A DNA stretch of 64,000 bases. Origin: JBBIQV01 sp964555285. GTDB taxonomy: Bacteria > Nitrospirota > Nitrospiria > Nitrospirales > Nitrospiraceae. The DNA lies in NCBI GenBank assembly GCA_964555285.1, contig CAZKRM010000001.1, positions 221,161 through 285,160 of the forward strand. The letters are read 5' to 3'. Made by a program: the position numbers and the translations under genes. Shown piece by piece: positions 34,413 to 42,699 of this stretch (position 1 is its first letter; the number at the start of each line of letters is the position of its first letter). A model generated the notes under the pieces. The model was given only the letters and a program-made list of their open reading frames with translations, did not search any database and was not told the origin of the DNA.

Positions 34413-35450
34413 CTATATCCTCGTATCCAGCACCATCAATGCCACAACTCCAAGAACTACCAGCGTTCCGACGATTGCATTGATAAGGTCCATCGGCCAT
34501 CCGCGCCGCGACAATTCACGATCCACGAATGGGTACGTCACAAACAGCCCGGCGCCGCCGAGGAGACTCCACAGCGCCACAGGGCCGGGGAGCAACGTAA
34601 TCCACATGAACGGAGCCGAGAAGTACCAGGGCGGCGAGACGTCGGAGGCGACCTCCTGAAGGTTGGCCGGCGGACCCAACGTCGGGGGGAATATCATCAC
34701 CAGATCCACAATCAGGACCAGCAGCCCCACCGCGATGGCGCCCATCGTCAAGGTATGCTCCGGATAGAAAGGATGGAACCCGCGGCTCCCTTTCACATCC
34801 GCAAAGCCGATCAATCGCACAACCAGCACGTGCCCCATCACAAGACCGGCGAGCAGCACAGGGAGCAGCTTGGTATGCAGGTCATAGAGCCGCAACAGCG
34901 TGCCGCCCGAGACCTCTTCGCCTCCCCGCAGCAGATACATCAGCGGAGTTCCGACGATCGGCAAGGTTCCCAAGAGGCTCGTCACGACCGTCATCCCCCA
35001 GTAGGACACGTTGTCATAGACCAGCGAGTAGCCTGTAAACCCCATGGCAAAGGTGACCAACAACACCACCGATCCGGTGACCCACTTCAGCTCGCCTGGC
35101 GTCCGATAGGCGCGCGTGATGAACACCCGGATCACGTGGAACAGCAAAAACAGAATCATGAGGTCGACGGACGTCTTGTGCAGCCCACGAACGAACCAGC
35201 CCAAATACACCTCGTTCGTAATCTGCTCGACGCTTTCGTACGCCTTCTCAGGCGAGGGCACGTAGTAGAACGTCAGGAGCAGGCCCGTTCCGACCAAGAG
35301 ACCGAAGAGGGTCAGCGGAATCGCCCCCAGCGTGTACGGCCACCAGTCCAGGTGTTGCGGCAGATCTTTCTGAATGTAATCGATCCAGCTTTTTCCGCCA
35401 GGTTCCTGTTCGGCCTTGGCAGCCGGAGTCTGTGGTGCTCGTGATGACAT
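34413..35450 (-). CDS. Cytochrome b (b6 plus subunit IV type)
   Basis: A 345-residue integral membrane protein with about seven or eight helices. Haem ligands are H91/H105 (13 residues apart) and H192/H207 (14 apart); the 13/14 spacing is that of cytochrome b6 rather than bc1. The Qo-site PEWY motif reads PPWY at 273-276. The length fits a fusion of b6 and subunit IV. It oxidises quinol in the membrane with the Rieske protein encoded just upstream, and is followed by the octaheme cytochrome gene 12 bp downstream. Confidence 0.93.
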   Translation of the reverse strand: MSSRAPQTPAAKAEQEPGGKSWIDYIQKDLPQHLDWWPYTLGAIPLTLFGLLVGTGLLLTFYYVPSPEKAYESVEQITNEVYLGWFVRGLHKTSVDLMILFLLFHVIRVFITRAYRTPGELKWVTGSVVLLVTFAMGFTGYSLVYDNVSYWGMTVVTSLLGTLPIVGTPLMYLLRGGEEVSGGTLLRLYDLHTKLLPVLLAGLVMGHVLVVRLIGFADVKGSRGFHPFYPEHTLTMGAIAVGLLVLIVDLVMIFPPTLGPPANLQEVASDVSPPWYFSAPFMWITLLPGPVALWSLLGGAGLFVTYPFVDRELSRRGWPMDLINAIVGTLVVLGVVALMVLDTRI

Positions 35451-35464
35451 TGACCTACCCTTCG

Positions 35465-35520
35465 GGTGAAATTCTGAGTTCTGAGTTGCCGACTCAACAC
35501 TCAGAACTCAGAACTCTACA
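35465..35520. repeat. Heptad tandem-repeat hairpin (GAGTTCT type)
   Basis: TTCTGAGTTCTGAGTTG is followed by CAACACTCAGAACTCAGAAC, filling the gap between the Rieske and cytochrome b genes. Confidence 0.85.
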
Positions 35521-35959
35521 CTTGCAGGTTGATGTACAATTGTTCCCCTCGTTTGACGATCTCGAAGCGATCCAGCGGGCGCGGTGGAGGGCCGGCTATG
35601 TTCAGACCGGTCTTGTCGTAGACACCTTGGTGACAGGGGCAGACAAACTGCTCCCGCTCTTTGTTCCAAGACACGAGACATCCGAGGTCGGTACAACGTC
35701 TGGAAAACGCCACCACACCTTCCTCGGTCTTGAGGACCAGAATTTTGTGGCCACCGAGATCCATCGGGACCGCATCGCCGGACGGAATCCGTGACTCTGC
35801 TCCGATCAGCACCGTCGAATAGTGTTTCGACTTCTGGCTGGGAATCAGAAACTGTGCAAAGCGGAGCGCCAGGGTGCCCATCCCAAACAACACCCCAAAG
35901 CCCATCACAGCTTGACTGAGAAACCGGCGCCGCCCAACATCGTCGTGAATGATCGCCAT
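35516..35959 (-). CDS. Rieske iron-sulfur protein with His-to-Asp change in the cluster box
   Basis: 147 residues: a twin-arginine-like start (GRRRFLSQAV), one membrane anchor (16-38) and a Rieske domain. Box 2 CPCHQG (107-112) is intact. Box 1 reads CTDLGC (89-94), where the usual motif is CTHLGC, so a histidine that ligates the outer iron is Asp91 (codon GAC, one base from CAC). If real, cluster potential or assembly would change; a sequencing error is possible. It begins three bases after the amt gene and precedes cytochrome b, forming a quinol-oxidising complex. Confidence 0.9.
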   Translation of the reverse strand: MAIIHDDVGRRRFLSQAVMGFGVLFGMGTLALRFAQFLIPSQKSKHYSTVLIGAESRIPSGDAVPMDLGGHKILVLKTEEGVVAFSRRCTDLGCLVSWNKEREQFVCPCHQGVYDKTGLNIAGPPPRPLDRFEIVKRGEQLYINLQV

Positions 35960-35962
35960 GAG

Positions 35963-37123
35963 TTACCCTGTGTATCCTTTCTCCCCATGCTGGGTCAGAT
36001 CCAACCCCATGATCTCGGCCTCCTCATCTACACGCGGCGACACGATTCGGCGGAGGATTGTCAGCAGGACGATCGTCATCCCTCCGGCCAGGACCCACAC
36101 CGCCAGCACGGCGACTAATTGCGCAAAGAACTGGTAGGGATAGCCATAGAACAACCCGTCGCTCCCGTCCGGATTCACCTCGGTCGACGCGAAGAGGCCT
36201 GTCGCAATCATGCCCCACGTTCCTCCGACCCCATGCATGCCGAACACATCCAGCGAGTCGTCATAGCCTAGAATGGGCTTCACGTAGTTCACGACCATGT
36301 AGCAGAGCCCGCCGGCCCCGATTCCGATGACCACTGCCGACAGCGGCCCCACATAGCCCGCCGCCGGCGAGATGGCCACGAGTCCAGCCACCGCCCCGCT
36401 CACCATCCCCAAGGCAGTCGGCTTGTCCCGTTGCAGCCATTCGACCGCCATCCAGGCCAACGCGGCCGCTGCCGCCGAAACCTGAATCGCCACGAAGGCG
36501 CCGGTGACGGTCGTCATCGGCGTCAGCCCGGGACCGGCCGAGAAACCACACCATCCGACCCACAGAAAGCCGGCCCCGCAGAGCGAGAGCGGCAAATGAT
36601 TCGGCATCATTTCGACCCGCCCATATCCTTTGCGTGGACCGATCGCGATCGCGGCCGCCAACGCGGCCACCCCCGCGCTGATGTGGATGACCGCCCCGCC
36701 GCCGAAATCGAGGCTCCCAAGGTTTGCGAGCCACCCGCCGCCCCAGAGCCAATTCGCAATCGGGCCGTACACGAGTCCCAGCCACAGAACGCCGAAGATG
36801 AGGAAGAACGAAAACCTAATTCGTTCGACGAGGGCTCCCGCCACCAGCGCCAGCGCGAGCGCGGCAGTCATGGTGTGATACAACCATCCCTCGCTCGACA
36901 GGCCCCCTGTCACATCGCCTGCCTCACGGCCAAACGTGAACGCCTCTCCCACGAGCAGCCATTCGAGCGAGGCCAGCACGAGCGCGGCAAAGACAAGCCC
37001 CACGGTGTTCAAGACATTTTTTTTCCGCACCATCCCGCCATAGAACAGCGCCACGCCCGGGAGCGTCAGCATCACCAACATCGTCGAGAGCAGACGCCAG
37101 AGTGTGAGGTCGTGATCGGACAT
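35963..37123 (-). CDS. amt: Ammonium transporter, Amt family (copy 2)
   Basis: A 386-residue Amt/MEP channel with eleven helices. It carries the family stretches LFYGGMVRKKN, DFGGGAVIHISAGVAAL (phenylalanine-gate and pore-histidine region) and GYDDSLDVFGMHGVGGTWG (second pore histidine), and the C-terminal tail is GLDLTQHGEKGYTG. Unlike the other two copies it has no signal-like leader. The start at ATG 37123 overlaps the stop of the winged-helix gene by one base (TGATG). It moves ammonium or ammonia across the inner membrane, probably gated by GlnB. Confidence 0.95.
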   Translation of the reverse strand: MSDHDLTLWRLLSTMLVMLTLPGVALFYGGMVRKKNVLNTVGLVFAALVLASLEWLLVGEAFTFGREAGDVTGGLSSEGWLYHTMTAALALALVAGALVERIRFSFFLIFGVLWLGLVYGPIANWLWGGGWLANLGSLDFGGGAVIHISAGVAALAAAIAIGPRKGYGRVEMMPNHLPLSLCGAGFLWVGWCGFSAGPGLTPMTTVTGAFVAIQVSAAAAALAWMAVEWLQRDKPTALGMVSGAVAGLVAISPAAGYVGPLSAVVIGIGAGGLCYMVVNYVKPILGYDDSLDVFGMHGVGGTWGMIATGLFASTEVNPDGSDGLFYGYPYQFFAQLVAVLAVWVLAGGMTIVLLTILRRIVSPRVDEEAEIMGLDLTQHGEKGYTG

Positions 37124-37323
37124 CAGGCGATTCCTCGGTTGCGCGAGACCGCATACGTGCGATCCGTCGAATGACTCGCGACCACTCCCGACCGACCCAA
37201 TCGGTCCACGGCGAGATACGCTTGCGCCCACCTCATGCCGGACCGTACGGCACGCTCATCGATCATCGGCAGCTCCGCTTCCTTCCACAATTCCCACGAC
37301 AGGACTTCCGCGTCGCGTGTCAT
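37123..37323 (-). CDS. Small winged-helix protein between two amt genes
   Basis: 66 residues: MTRDAEVLSWELWKEAELPM, then MRWAQAYLAVDRLGRSGVV and a wing ending TYAVSRNR. It is a paralogue of the 74-residue protein at 32490. Its ATG overlaps the upstream amt stop by four bases (ATGA) and its stop overlaps the next amt start by one base, so all three are translated as a unit. A role in sensing or regulating ammonium uptake is inferred from position only. Confidence 0.75.
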   Translation of the reverse strand: MTRDAEVLSWELWKEAELPMIDERAVRSGMRWAQAYLAVDRLGRSGVVASHSTDRTYAVSRNRGIA

Positions 37324-38672
37324 GAGTAGGCTCGCTCGTTGTGCTGGCTCAAATCCAACCCCATTCGCTCTTCTTCCACCGTGACGCGCAGTCCGAGCAG
37401 ACGGTCCACCCCTTTGAGAATGGCGTAGGTTCCAACCAAGGAAAACAGGGCCACGGCGAGAACCGCGAGCGCTTGCTTCCCGAACAAGAGCGGATTGCCG
37501 AAGAAGAGACCGTCGGCGCCTCCGACGTTCATGGCTTTGCTGGCAAACAATCCCGTCGCCAACATCCCGACGACTCCCCCGACCCCATGAATCCCCACGA
37601 CGTCGAGCGAGTCGTCGTACCCCCACTTCCCCTTCCACAGAATCGCCGCATAGCACAACCCTCCGGCGATCAGACCGATCAGGAGCGCGGAGAAAGGCCC
37701 GATGTAGCCGGCCCCAGGCGTGACCGTGGCCAAACCCGCGACGGCGCCGCTGGCCACACCTAGAACGGTCGGCGTTTTTCGATGGACCCATTCCACCAGC
37801 ATCCAAGAGGCTGCCCCCGCCGCCGCCGCCGCATGCGTGGCCAGAAATGCCGCCACAGCCACGGAGTTCGCGCCGAGCGCGCTGCCGCCGTTGAAGCCGA
37901 ACCAGCCGAACCACAGAAGCCCGGTTCCAAGGAGCGTCAACGGAAGACTATGCGGCGCCATATATTCGGTGCCGTATCCCTGACGTGGCCCCAGCATCAG
38001 CGCACAGACGAGCGCGGCCATGCCCGAACTGATATGCACGACGGCGCCCCCGGCAAAGTCGAGCGCCCCCAACTTTCCCAGCCATCCACCCCCCCACAGC
38101 CAATGCGCGATCGGCGCGTACACGAGAAGAGACCACAAGACGGTGAACAGCAGGAGCGCGCTGAACTTCATGCGCTCCGCAACGGCGCCCGTAATGAGCG
38201 CCGGGGTGATCGCTGCGAACATGAGCTGAAACACCATGAAGGCTTGATGGGGAATGGTCGGCCCATAGGTGGGATGCGGGGTGAGTCCGACGCCACGTAA
38301 CGCGATCCAGTCGAGCCCGCCGATCATCCCTTTGACATCCGGCCCGAACGCCAGACTGTAGCCGATGAGTATCCAGAGTATGCTCAACAGCGACAAAATG
38401 ATGAAGCTATGGATAACCGTGCCCAACACGTTTTTGCTGCGGACCAGCCCGCCATAAAATAGGGCGAGCCCCGGGACGATCATCATGAGGACCAGCGCCG
38501 AGGAGGCCAGAACCCAGGCGGTGTCACCCGCACTGATCGCAGCCGGCACCGGCGAGACAACCGAGGATACGGATGACACCGTTTCCTGTGCCCACCCGCT
38601 GATCGCGCTGACCAACAGCGCGATGCAGAACAGCAGTGCGAATCCCCTGATCGTCCGCTTCCCTGTGCCCAT
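37320..38672 (-). CDS. amt: Ammonium transporter, Amt family (copy 1)
   Basis: A 450-residue Amt channel with a cleavable leader (residues about 8-25, then QETVSS). It has LFYGGLVRSKN, DFAGGAVVHISSGMAAL and GYDDSLDVVGIHGVGGVVG pore signatures, and ends GLDLSQHNERAYS. The start at ATG 38672 follows AAGGAG by five bases. It is downstream of cynS, whose product releases the ammonia that Amt can retain or export. Confidence 0.95.
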   Translation of the reverse strand: MGTGKRTIRGFALLFCIALLVSAISGWAQETVSSVSSVVSPVPAAISAGDTAWVLASSALVLMMIVPGLALFYGGLVRSKNVLGTVIHSFIILSLLSILWILIGYSLAFGPDVKGMIGGLDWIALRGVGLTPHPTYGPTIPHQAFMVFQLMFAAITPALITGAVAERMKFSALLLFTVLWSLLVYAPIAHWLWGGGWLGKLGALDFAGGAVVHISSGMAALVCALMLGPRQGYGTEYMAPHSLPLTLLGTGLLWFGWFGFNGGSALGANSVAVAAFLATHAAAAAGAASWMLVEWVHRKTPTVLGVASGAVAGLATVTPGAGYIGPFSALLIGLIAGGLCYAAILWKGKWGYDDSLDVVGIHGVGGVVGMLATGLFASKAMNVGGADGLFFGNPLLFGKQALAVLAVALFSLVGTYAILKGVDRLLGLRVTVEEERMGLDLSQHNERAYS

Positions 38673-38761
38673 ACATGCTCCTTCTTGATCTGTGTCGGCG
38701 TCGCTCACTCATGCCCCCGTGCGACGGAGACCCCGCCGCACAACTGTCACTCCACGAATGA

Positions 38762-39202
38762 TCAAAACGTCTTGTACTCCAGCCACTTCCCGTTCAGCGT
38801 AATCTTGCAACGGGCCTCGCCCTGGCTCCCTGTCACTTTTTCCATGTCCATCGTGAAATCGATCGCGCTCATGATGCCGTCGCCGAACATTTCGTTCGCC
38901 ATGTCCCGCATCGCATCGCCGTACACCCCGATGATTTCGAGCAATCGATACTTGAACGGATCGGTCGTGTTCGGAAAATCCGCCCGCACCGGGAACTTGC
39001 TCAGGGACTGCGTGAGCTCGTGGTCCAGATCGAGCATCTGGCCGACTTTTGCGGCTTCCTCCGATGTCAGCCGGTGATTGCCGGTCAACGCGGCTGCGAC
39101 GAACGTCGGATTTTTTCCGACCGCCTTGGCCACCTCCACGATGGTGACCTTCTTCGCCAGTCTCTTTGCCTTAATGACATCGCGCGCCCGCTTCGTGTCC
39201 AT
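38762..39202 (-). CDS. cynS: Cyanase (cyanate hydratase)
   Basis: A 146-residue cyanate lyase converting cyanate and bicarbonate into ammonia and two CO2. Catalytic residues align as R86, E89 and S112 (R96, E99 and S122 in the E. coli enzyme) within FKYRLLEIIGVYGDAM and GIMSAIDFTM. The N-terminal helix-turn-helix-like domain is present. It follows the ABC transporter genes, giving a complete cyanate uptake and use unit. Confidence 0.97.
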   Translation of the reverse strand: MDTKRARDVIKAKRLAKKVTIVEVAKAVGKNPTFVAAALTGNHRLTSEEAAKVGQMLDLDHELTQSLSKFPVRADFPNTTDPFKYRLLEIIGVYGDAMRDMANEMFGDGIMSAIDFTMDMEKVTGSQGEARCKITLNGKWLEYKTF

Positions 39203-39241
39203 CGGCTCCCTCCTCGTTGAACGTATGCTCCCGACACCCCG

Positions 39242-40114
39242 TCAGTGCAGCGCCAAGGCCTCCTTCTCAAAATTCACGACCACTGAAGTTCCGTCCTTCG
39301 AGTGATCCGGCGCTGCTCCATCGTTCCCCGCCTCATGTTTGGCGTGACGCACCAAAAAATGAATGATGTGGTTGCGGATCTTATAATAATGCGGATGCTC
39401 GATGACCGACTCTCGCGAGCGAGGGCGCGGGATCGTCACCTCGACGATCTCTGCGATGCGCGCCTCCGGGCCGTTGGTCATGAGGAGAATCCGGTCCGAC
39501 AACAAGATCGCCTCATCCACGTCGTGCGTCACCATGAACACGGTATTGCGGGTCGTGTTCCACATTTGAACCAGTTCTTCTTGAATGACTCCTCGCGTCA
39601 AGGCATCGATCTGGGCAAAGGGCTCATCCAACAGCAGCACTTGAGGTTCGATGGAGAAGGCTCTGGCCAATCCCACTCGTTGCTTCATCCCACCCGAGAG
39701 CGCGGTCGGCCGCTGATCCTCCGCCCCCTTGAGGCCCACCAGCGTAATATATTTGTGGACATGGGCGGCCACCTGCTCGCGGCTCCAGTCCGGATAAGCC
39801 GACCGCACCGCAAGGGCGATATTCTGAAACACGGTCATCCACGGCATCAACGCGAAATTCTGGAAGACGACCATTCGATCCAGCCCTGGGCCGGACGCCT
39901 CCCGTCCATTGAGGATGACACCCCCCTCCGACATCACTTCCAGACCGGCAATGATGTTCAGCAAGGTGCTTTTGCCGCATCCGGAGTGTCCGATCGTGGT
40001 GACGAATTCGCCTTTGTCGATCTTGATGGTGACATCTTTAAAAATACAGACATGGCCCGTCCCGGATGGGCTTGGAAAATACTTGCTCACATGATCGACG
40101 ACGAGAAACGACAT
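39242..40114 (-). CDS. cynD: ABC transporter ATPase, cyanate/nitrate family
   Basis: A 290-residue NrtD/CynD/TauB-type ATPase. Walker A is GHSGCGKST at 42-50, the signature is LSGGMKQR and Walker B is VLLLDEPF. The FAQIDALTR stretch after Walker B is slightly unusual (often FGALDALTR). It energises the permease encoded four bases upstream. Assignment to cyanate rather than nitrate rests on the adjoining cynS. Confidence 0.9.
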   Translation of the reverse strand: MSFLVVDHVSKYFPSPSGTGHVCIFKDVTIKIDKGEFVTTIGHSGCGKSTLLNIIAGLEVMSEGGVILNGREASGPGLDRMVVFQNFALMPWMTVFQNIALAVRSAYPDWSREQVAAHVHKYITLVGLKGAEDQRPTALSGGMKQRVGLARAFSIEPQVLLLDEPFAQIDALTRGVIQEELVQMWNTTRNTVFMVTHDVDEAILLSDRILLMTNGPEARIAEIVEVTIPRPRSRESVIEHPHYYKIRNHIIHFLVRHAKHEAGNDGAAPDHSKDGTSVVVNFEKEALALH

Positions 40115-40118
40115 CGGC

Positions 40119-41006
40119 TTAGTCCTGATACGTCACGAGGCCGGCGAGTTTATTGAAGCCGGAATCCAAGATGACACCCACGACACCGACGACCAGAATG
40201 GCGAAGATCACGCCGGCAATATCGAGGTTGTTCCACTCGATCCAACTCAGATAACCGACTCCTAACTCGCCCAGCAACATCTCGGCCGGCACCACCGCTA
40301 CAAGCGCGCTGCCGAACGAGATGCGCAACCCATTCACGATGGTCGGCGCGGCACCGGGCAGGATCACCTTGAACAGCCGCTTGAACCAGGAGAGCTGCAG
40401 AATCGCAGCGACATGCAGATAGTCCTTGCGCAACGAACCGACCCCGAACGCCGTCGTCGCCAGGGTCGGCCAGAGCGCCGCCATGAAGACCACGAGCACC
40501 GCCGTCCACTTCGGATCTTTGACCGTGTAGAGCAACAGCGGCATCCACGCCAGAGGAGAAATCGGCTTGAGAATTTGAATGTACGGATTCACCGCGCGGA
40601 ACAGCACCTTATTCAACCCCAAGAGAACCCCCAGCATGACGGCGGCCACCGAGGCTGCGAGAAAACCGCCGGCAAACCGCGAGACGGTATACATCACCAA
40701 ATAGGCGATGCCGTGGTCGTTGGTGCCCTTCTTCACGAACGCTTCGGCCAGCTCCGTATGCGCCTTCTCCAGCACCGCGATCGGGCCGGGGATACCTTTG
40801 ACTTTTTCTTTCTCCGGATTCCAGGTGTATGCTCCGTCGGCCGTTCGGACGATATCCCCGTTGAACTCCATCAACTGCAGTTGCTCCTCCGTCAAACCGC
40901 TCGCATGAAATGACGGACGAATCGTCAAGGCATGCCACCCGAGTAGAAAGACCACGAGCAGGAATCCCGAGATCAACAACGGATTGCCTTTTGCCTCCCC
41001 TGCCAT
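40119..41006 (-). CDS. cynB: ABC transporter permease, cyanate/nitrate family
   Basis: A 295-residue membrane protein with a first helix at 10-28, a periplasmic stretch, and the binding-protein-dependent transport core with five or six helices and an EAA-like loop (NGLRISFGSALVAVVPAEML). It pairs with the ATPase at 39242 and the binding protein at 41047 to import cyanate. Confidence 0.9.
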   Translation of the reverse strand: MAGEAKGNPLLISGFLLVVFLLGWHALTIRPSFHASGLTEEQLQLMEFNGDIVRTADGAYTWNPEKEKVKGIPGPIAVLEKAHTELAEAFVKKGTNDHGIAYLVMYTVSRFAGGFLAASVAAVMLGVLLGLNKVLFRAVNPYIQILKPISPLAWMPLLLYTVKDPKWTAVLVVFMAALWPTLATTAFGVGSLRKDYLHVAAILQLSWFKRLFKVILPGAAPTIVNGLRISFGSALVAVVPAEMLLGELGVGYLSWIEWNNLDIAGVIFAILVVGVVGVILDSGFNKLAGLVTYQD

Positions 41007-41046
41007 CGCTCCTCCGGAAGGATAACGTGTGCCTTTTTACTCGTTT

Positions 41047-42375
41047 CTACATGCTGTGAATCTTGAAGCTCTTGACGTACGCGTCTGCCTGGTCCGGATC
41101 AAACACCCTCTCCATGATCGTATGTTTCATGGAGGCGGCCTGATGCGTCGGATACCCGAGTTCCTTGGCGATGCGGTCGCAGTCCGCCGCCCGGTACACC
41201 TGCTCGGCCACCGCTTTGTAATTCACTTCGCCCTTGAGGTGCCCCCACCGCTTCATTTGAGTGAGTATCCAGATGGCCATGGAATGCCACGGGTAGGGAT
41301 CGAAGTCGATACGGTTCGGCTCTTTCTTGATATTCCCCAGTCCATCGGCGTACGTGCCGGTCAACACCTGCTCCAGCACGGTCACCGGTTGATTCAGATA
41401 ATTCGTCGGCGCGATCGCGGCGGCGATTTCCTTGCGATGCGCTGGATCGGACGCATAGTGGGTGGCATCCACGATCGCCCGCCACATCGCGAGGAACGTA
41501 TTCGGATAGCCGAGGGCAAACTCTTTCGTCACGGTAAAGGCGCAACAGGGGTGCCGATCCCAGATTTCCTTCGACAGTTTGTAGATGAATCCGACGTTCT
41601 CGTAGACCGCCCGCTGATTGAACGGGTCCGGCCCCAGATACCCGTCCACGTTGCCGGCCTTCAAGTTCGCGACCATTTCGGGCGGCGGCACCACCCGGAT
41701 CTGCACGTCCTTGTCCGGATGTACCCCGCCCTCGGCGAGAAAGTAACGGAGCAGGTAATTGTGCATCGAGAAATCGAACGGCACGCAGAAGCGGAACCCT
41801 TTCATATCAGCCGCGGTCTTGACGTCCTTGTGCTTCACGTGCAACGTGATGGCCTGGCCGTTGATGTTCTCCACCGCCGGCATATAAATCGGAGTCGGCA
41901 CCGACCCAGCCCCGAGCGTGATGGCCAAGGGCATCGGAGTCAGCATGTGCGCCGCATCGACTTCCTTATTCACGGTCCAATCGCGGATCATCGCCCAGCC
42001 CGCCGCGCGTTTGACCGACGCATTGAGCCCATGCTTTTTGTAGAAGCCCAGCGGCTCCGCCATGATGATCGGCGTCCCGCACGTAATCGGAATAAAACCG
42101 ATACTGACGTCTTTCTTCTCCGGCTTGCCCACCGGATCGGCGGCAAACGCTTTCATCCTGTCCCACGGGAGCACCTCCCCGATGACCGCCATCAGAGCCG
42201 CGGTGCCAAGTCCTGTCAGGAACTGTCGGCGCGAGGGGGGAGCCGCCCTGAGGACCGCCGCAATCACCGTTTGCTCCACGGCTCGGTTACAATACTGCTC
42301 GGACGAAAGGGCCTCCGGGGTCAACCTCGTGTCGGGCTCCTCCGGAATCGGCGATGTGTTCGTTTTGTCCGTCAT
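41047..42375 (-). CDS. cynA: Substrate-binding protein of cyanate ABC transporter (Tat-exported)
   Basis: A 442-residue NrtA/CmpA/CynA-type binding protein. The start at ATG 42375 follows GAGGAGGG. A twin-arginine signal (SRRQFLTG near residue 50) directs it to the periplasm. The body shows the NrtA-type fold: VSIGFIPITCGTPIIMAEP, then PAVENINGQAITL and YLGPDPFNQRAV. The ligand could be cyanate, nitrate or bicarbonate; cynS nearby favours cyanate. An ANTAR-like leader lies 150 bases upstream. Confidence 0.88.
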   Translation of the reverse strand: MTDKTNTSPIPEEPDTRLTPEALSSEQYCNRAVEQTVIAAVLRAAPPSRRQFLTGLGTAALMAVIGEVLPWDRMKAFAADPVGKPEKKDVSIGFIPITCGTPIIMAEPLGFYKKHGLNASVKRAAGWAMIRDWTVNKEVDAAHMLTPMPLAITLGAGSVPTPIYMPAVENINGQAITLHVKHKDVKTAADMKGFRFCVPFDFSMHNYLLRYFLAEGGVHPDKDVQIRVVPPPEMVANLKAGNVDGYLGPDPFNQRAVYENVGFIYKLSKEIWDRHPCCAFTVTKEFALGYPNTFLAMWRAIVDATHYASDPAHRKEIAAAIAPTNYLNQPVTVLEQVLTGTYADGLGNIKKEPNRIDFDPYPWHSMAIWILTQMKRWGHLKGEVNYKAVAEQVYRAADCDRIAKELGYPTHQAASMKHTIMERVFDPDQADAYVKSFKIHSM

Positions 42376-42523
42376 CGTGCCCTCCTCGGTCGTGCATGCC
42401 ATGCTGCATGCACACAGTACCCTCGCTGCGAGAGTTGTTGCTTGTCGTTTGCGCGCCGTCGTTTCTCCGGAACTCGGAACGACTGCGACCCTATTCTCTT
42501 CCAAATCGCCGGATATTCAAAAC

Positions 42524-42660
42524 AAAAAGGCGTCCTTCCCCCAACGAAGGGAAAGGACGCCGTTGTCCGTTCTCGATCAGTTTCCCGGAGCCAGAAGCGG
42601 AAACGCCCTTGTCGCCGCAACCGACGTTCTCCTTGTAGCACGAACCGCATTGCAGCTCAA
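42524..42660 (-). promoter_or_regulatory. ANTAR-like antitermination leader before cynA
   Basis: Minus strand, in order: promoter TTGAGC (42655-42660), 17 bases, TACAAG (42632-42637); hairpin GGAC-AACGGC-GTCC at 42555-42568, whose six-base loop has A1 and G4; and a terminator hairpin GGCGTCC..GGACGCC at 42529-42561 followed by TTTTT. The GGCGTCC strand is shared, so the two hairpins exclude each other. No convincing first (P1) hairpin was found; a GTTTCC/GGAAAC stem lies just upstream. Confidence 0.6.
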
Positions 42661-42699
42661 GCCCCCTGCGTGGGGGGAACGAGCCGGCGACACGATCGC

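Noticed and set aside
37324..37914. Extended 263-codon version of the winged-helix gene overlapping amt
   Set aside because: The extra sequence is antisense-free but out of frame within amt and has no family match. The ATG at 37323 with ATGA overlap fits the short gene.
38673..38760. Sigma-54 promoter upstream of the first amt gene
   Set aside because: The closest GG..GC pair has 12-base spacing instead of 10. No acceptable match was found.
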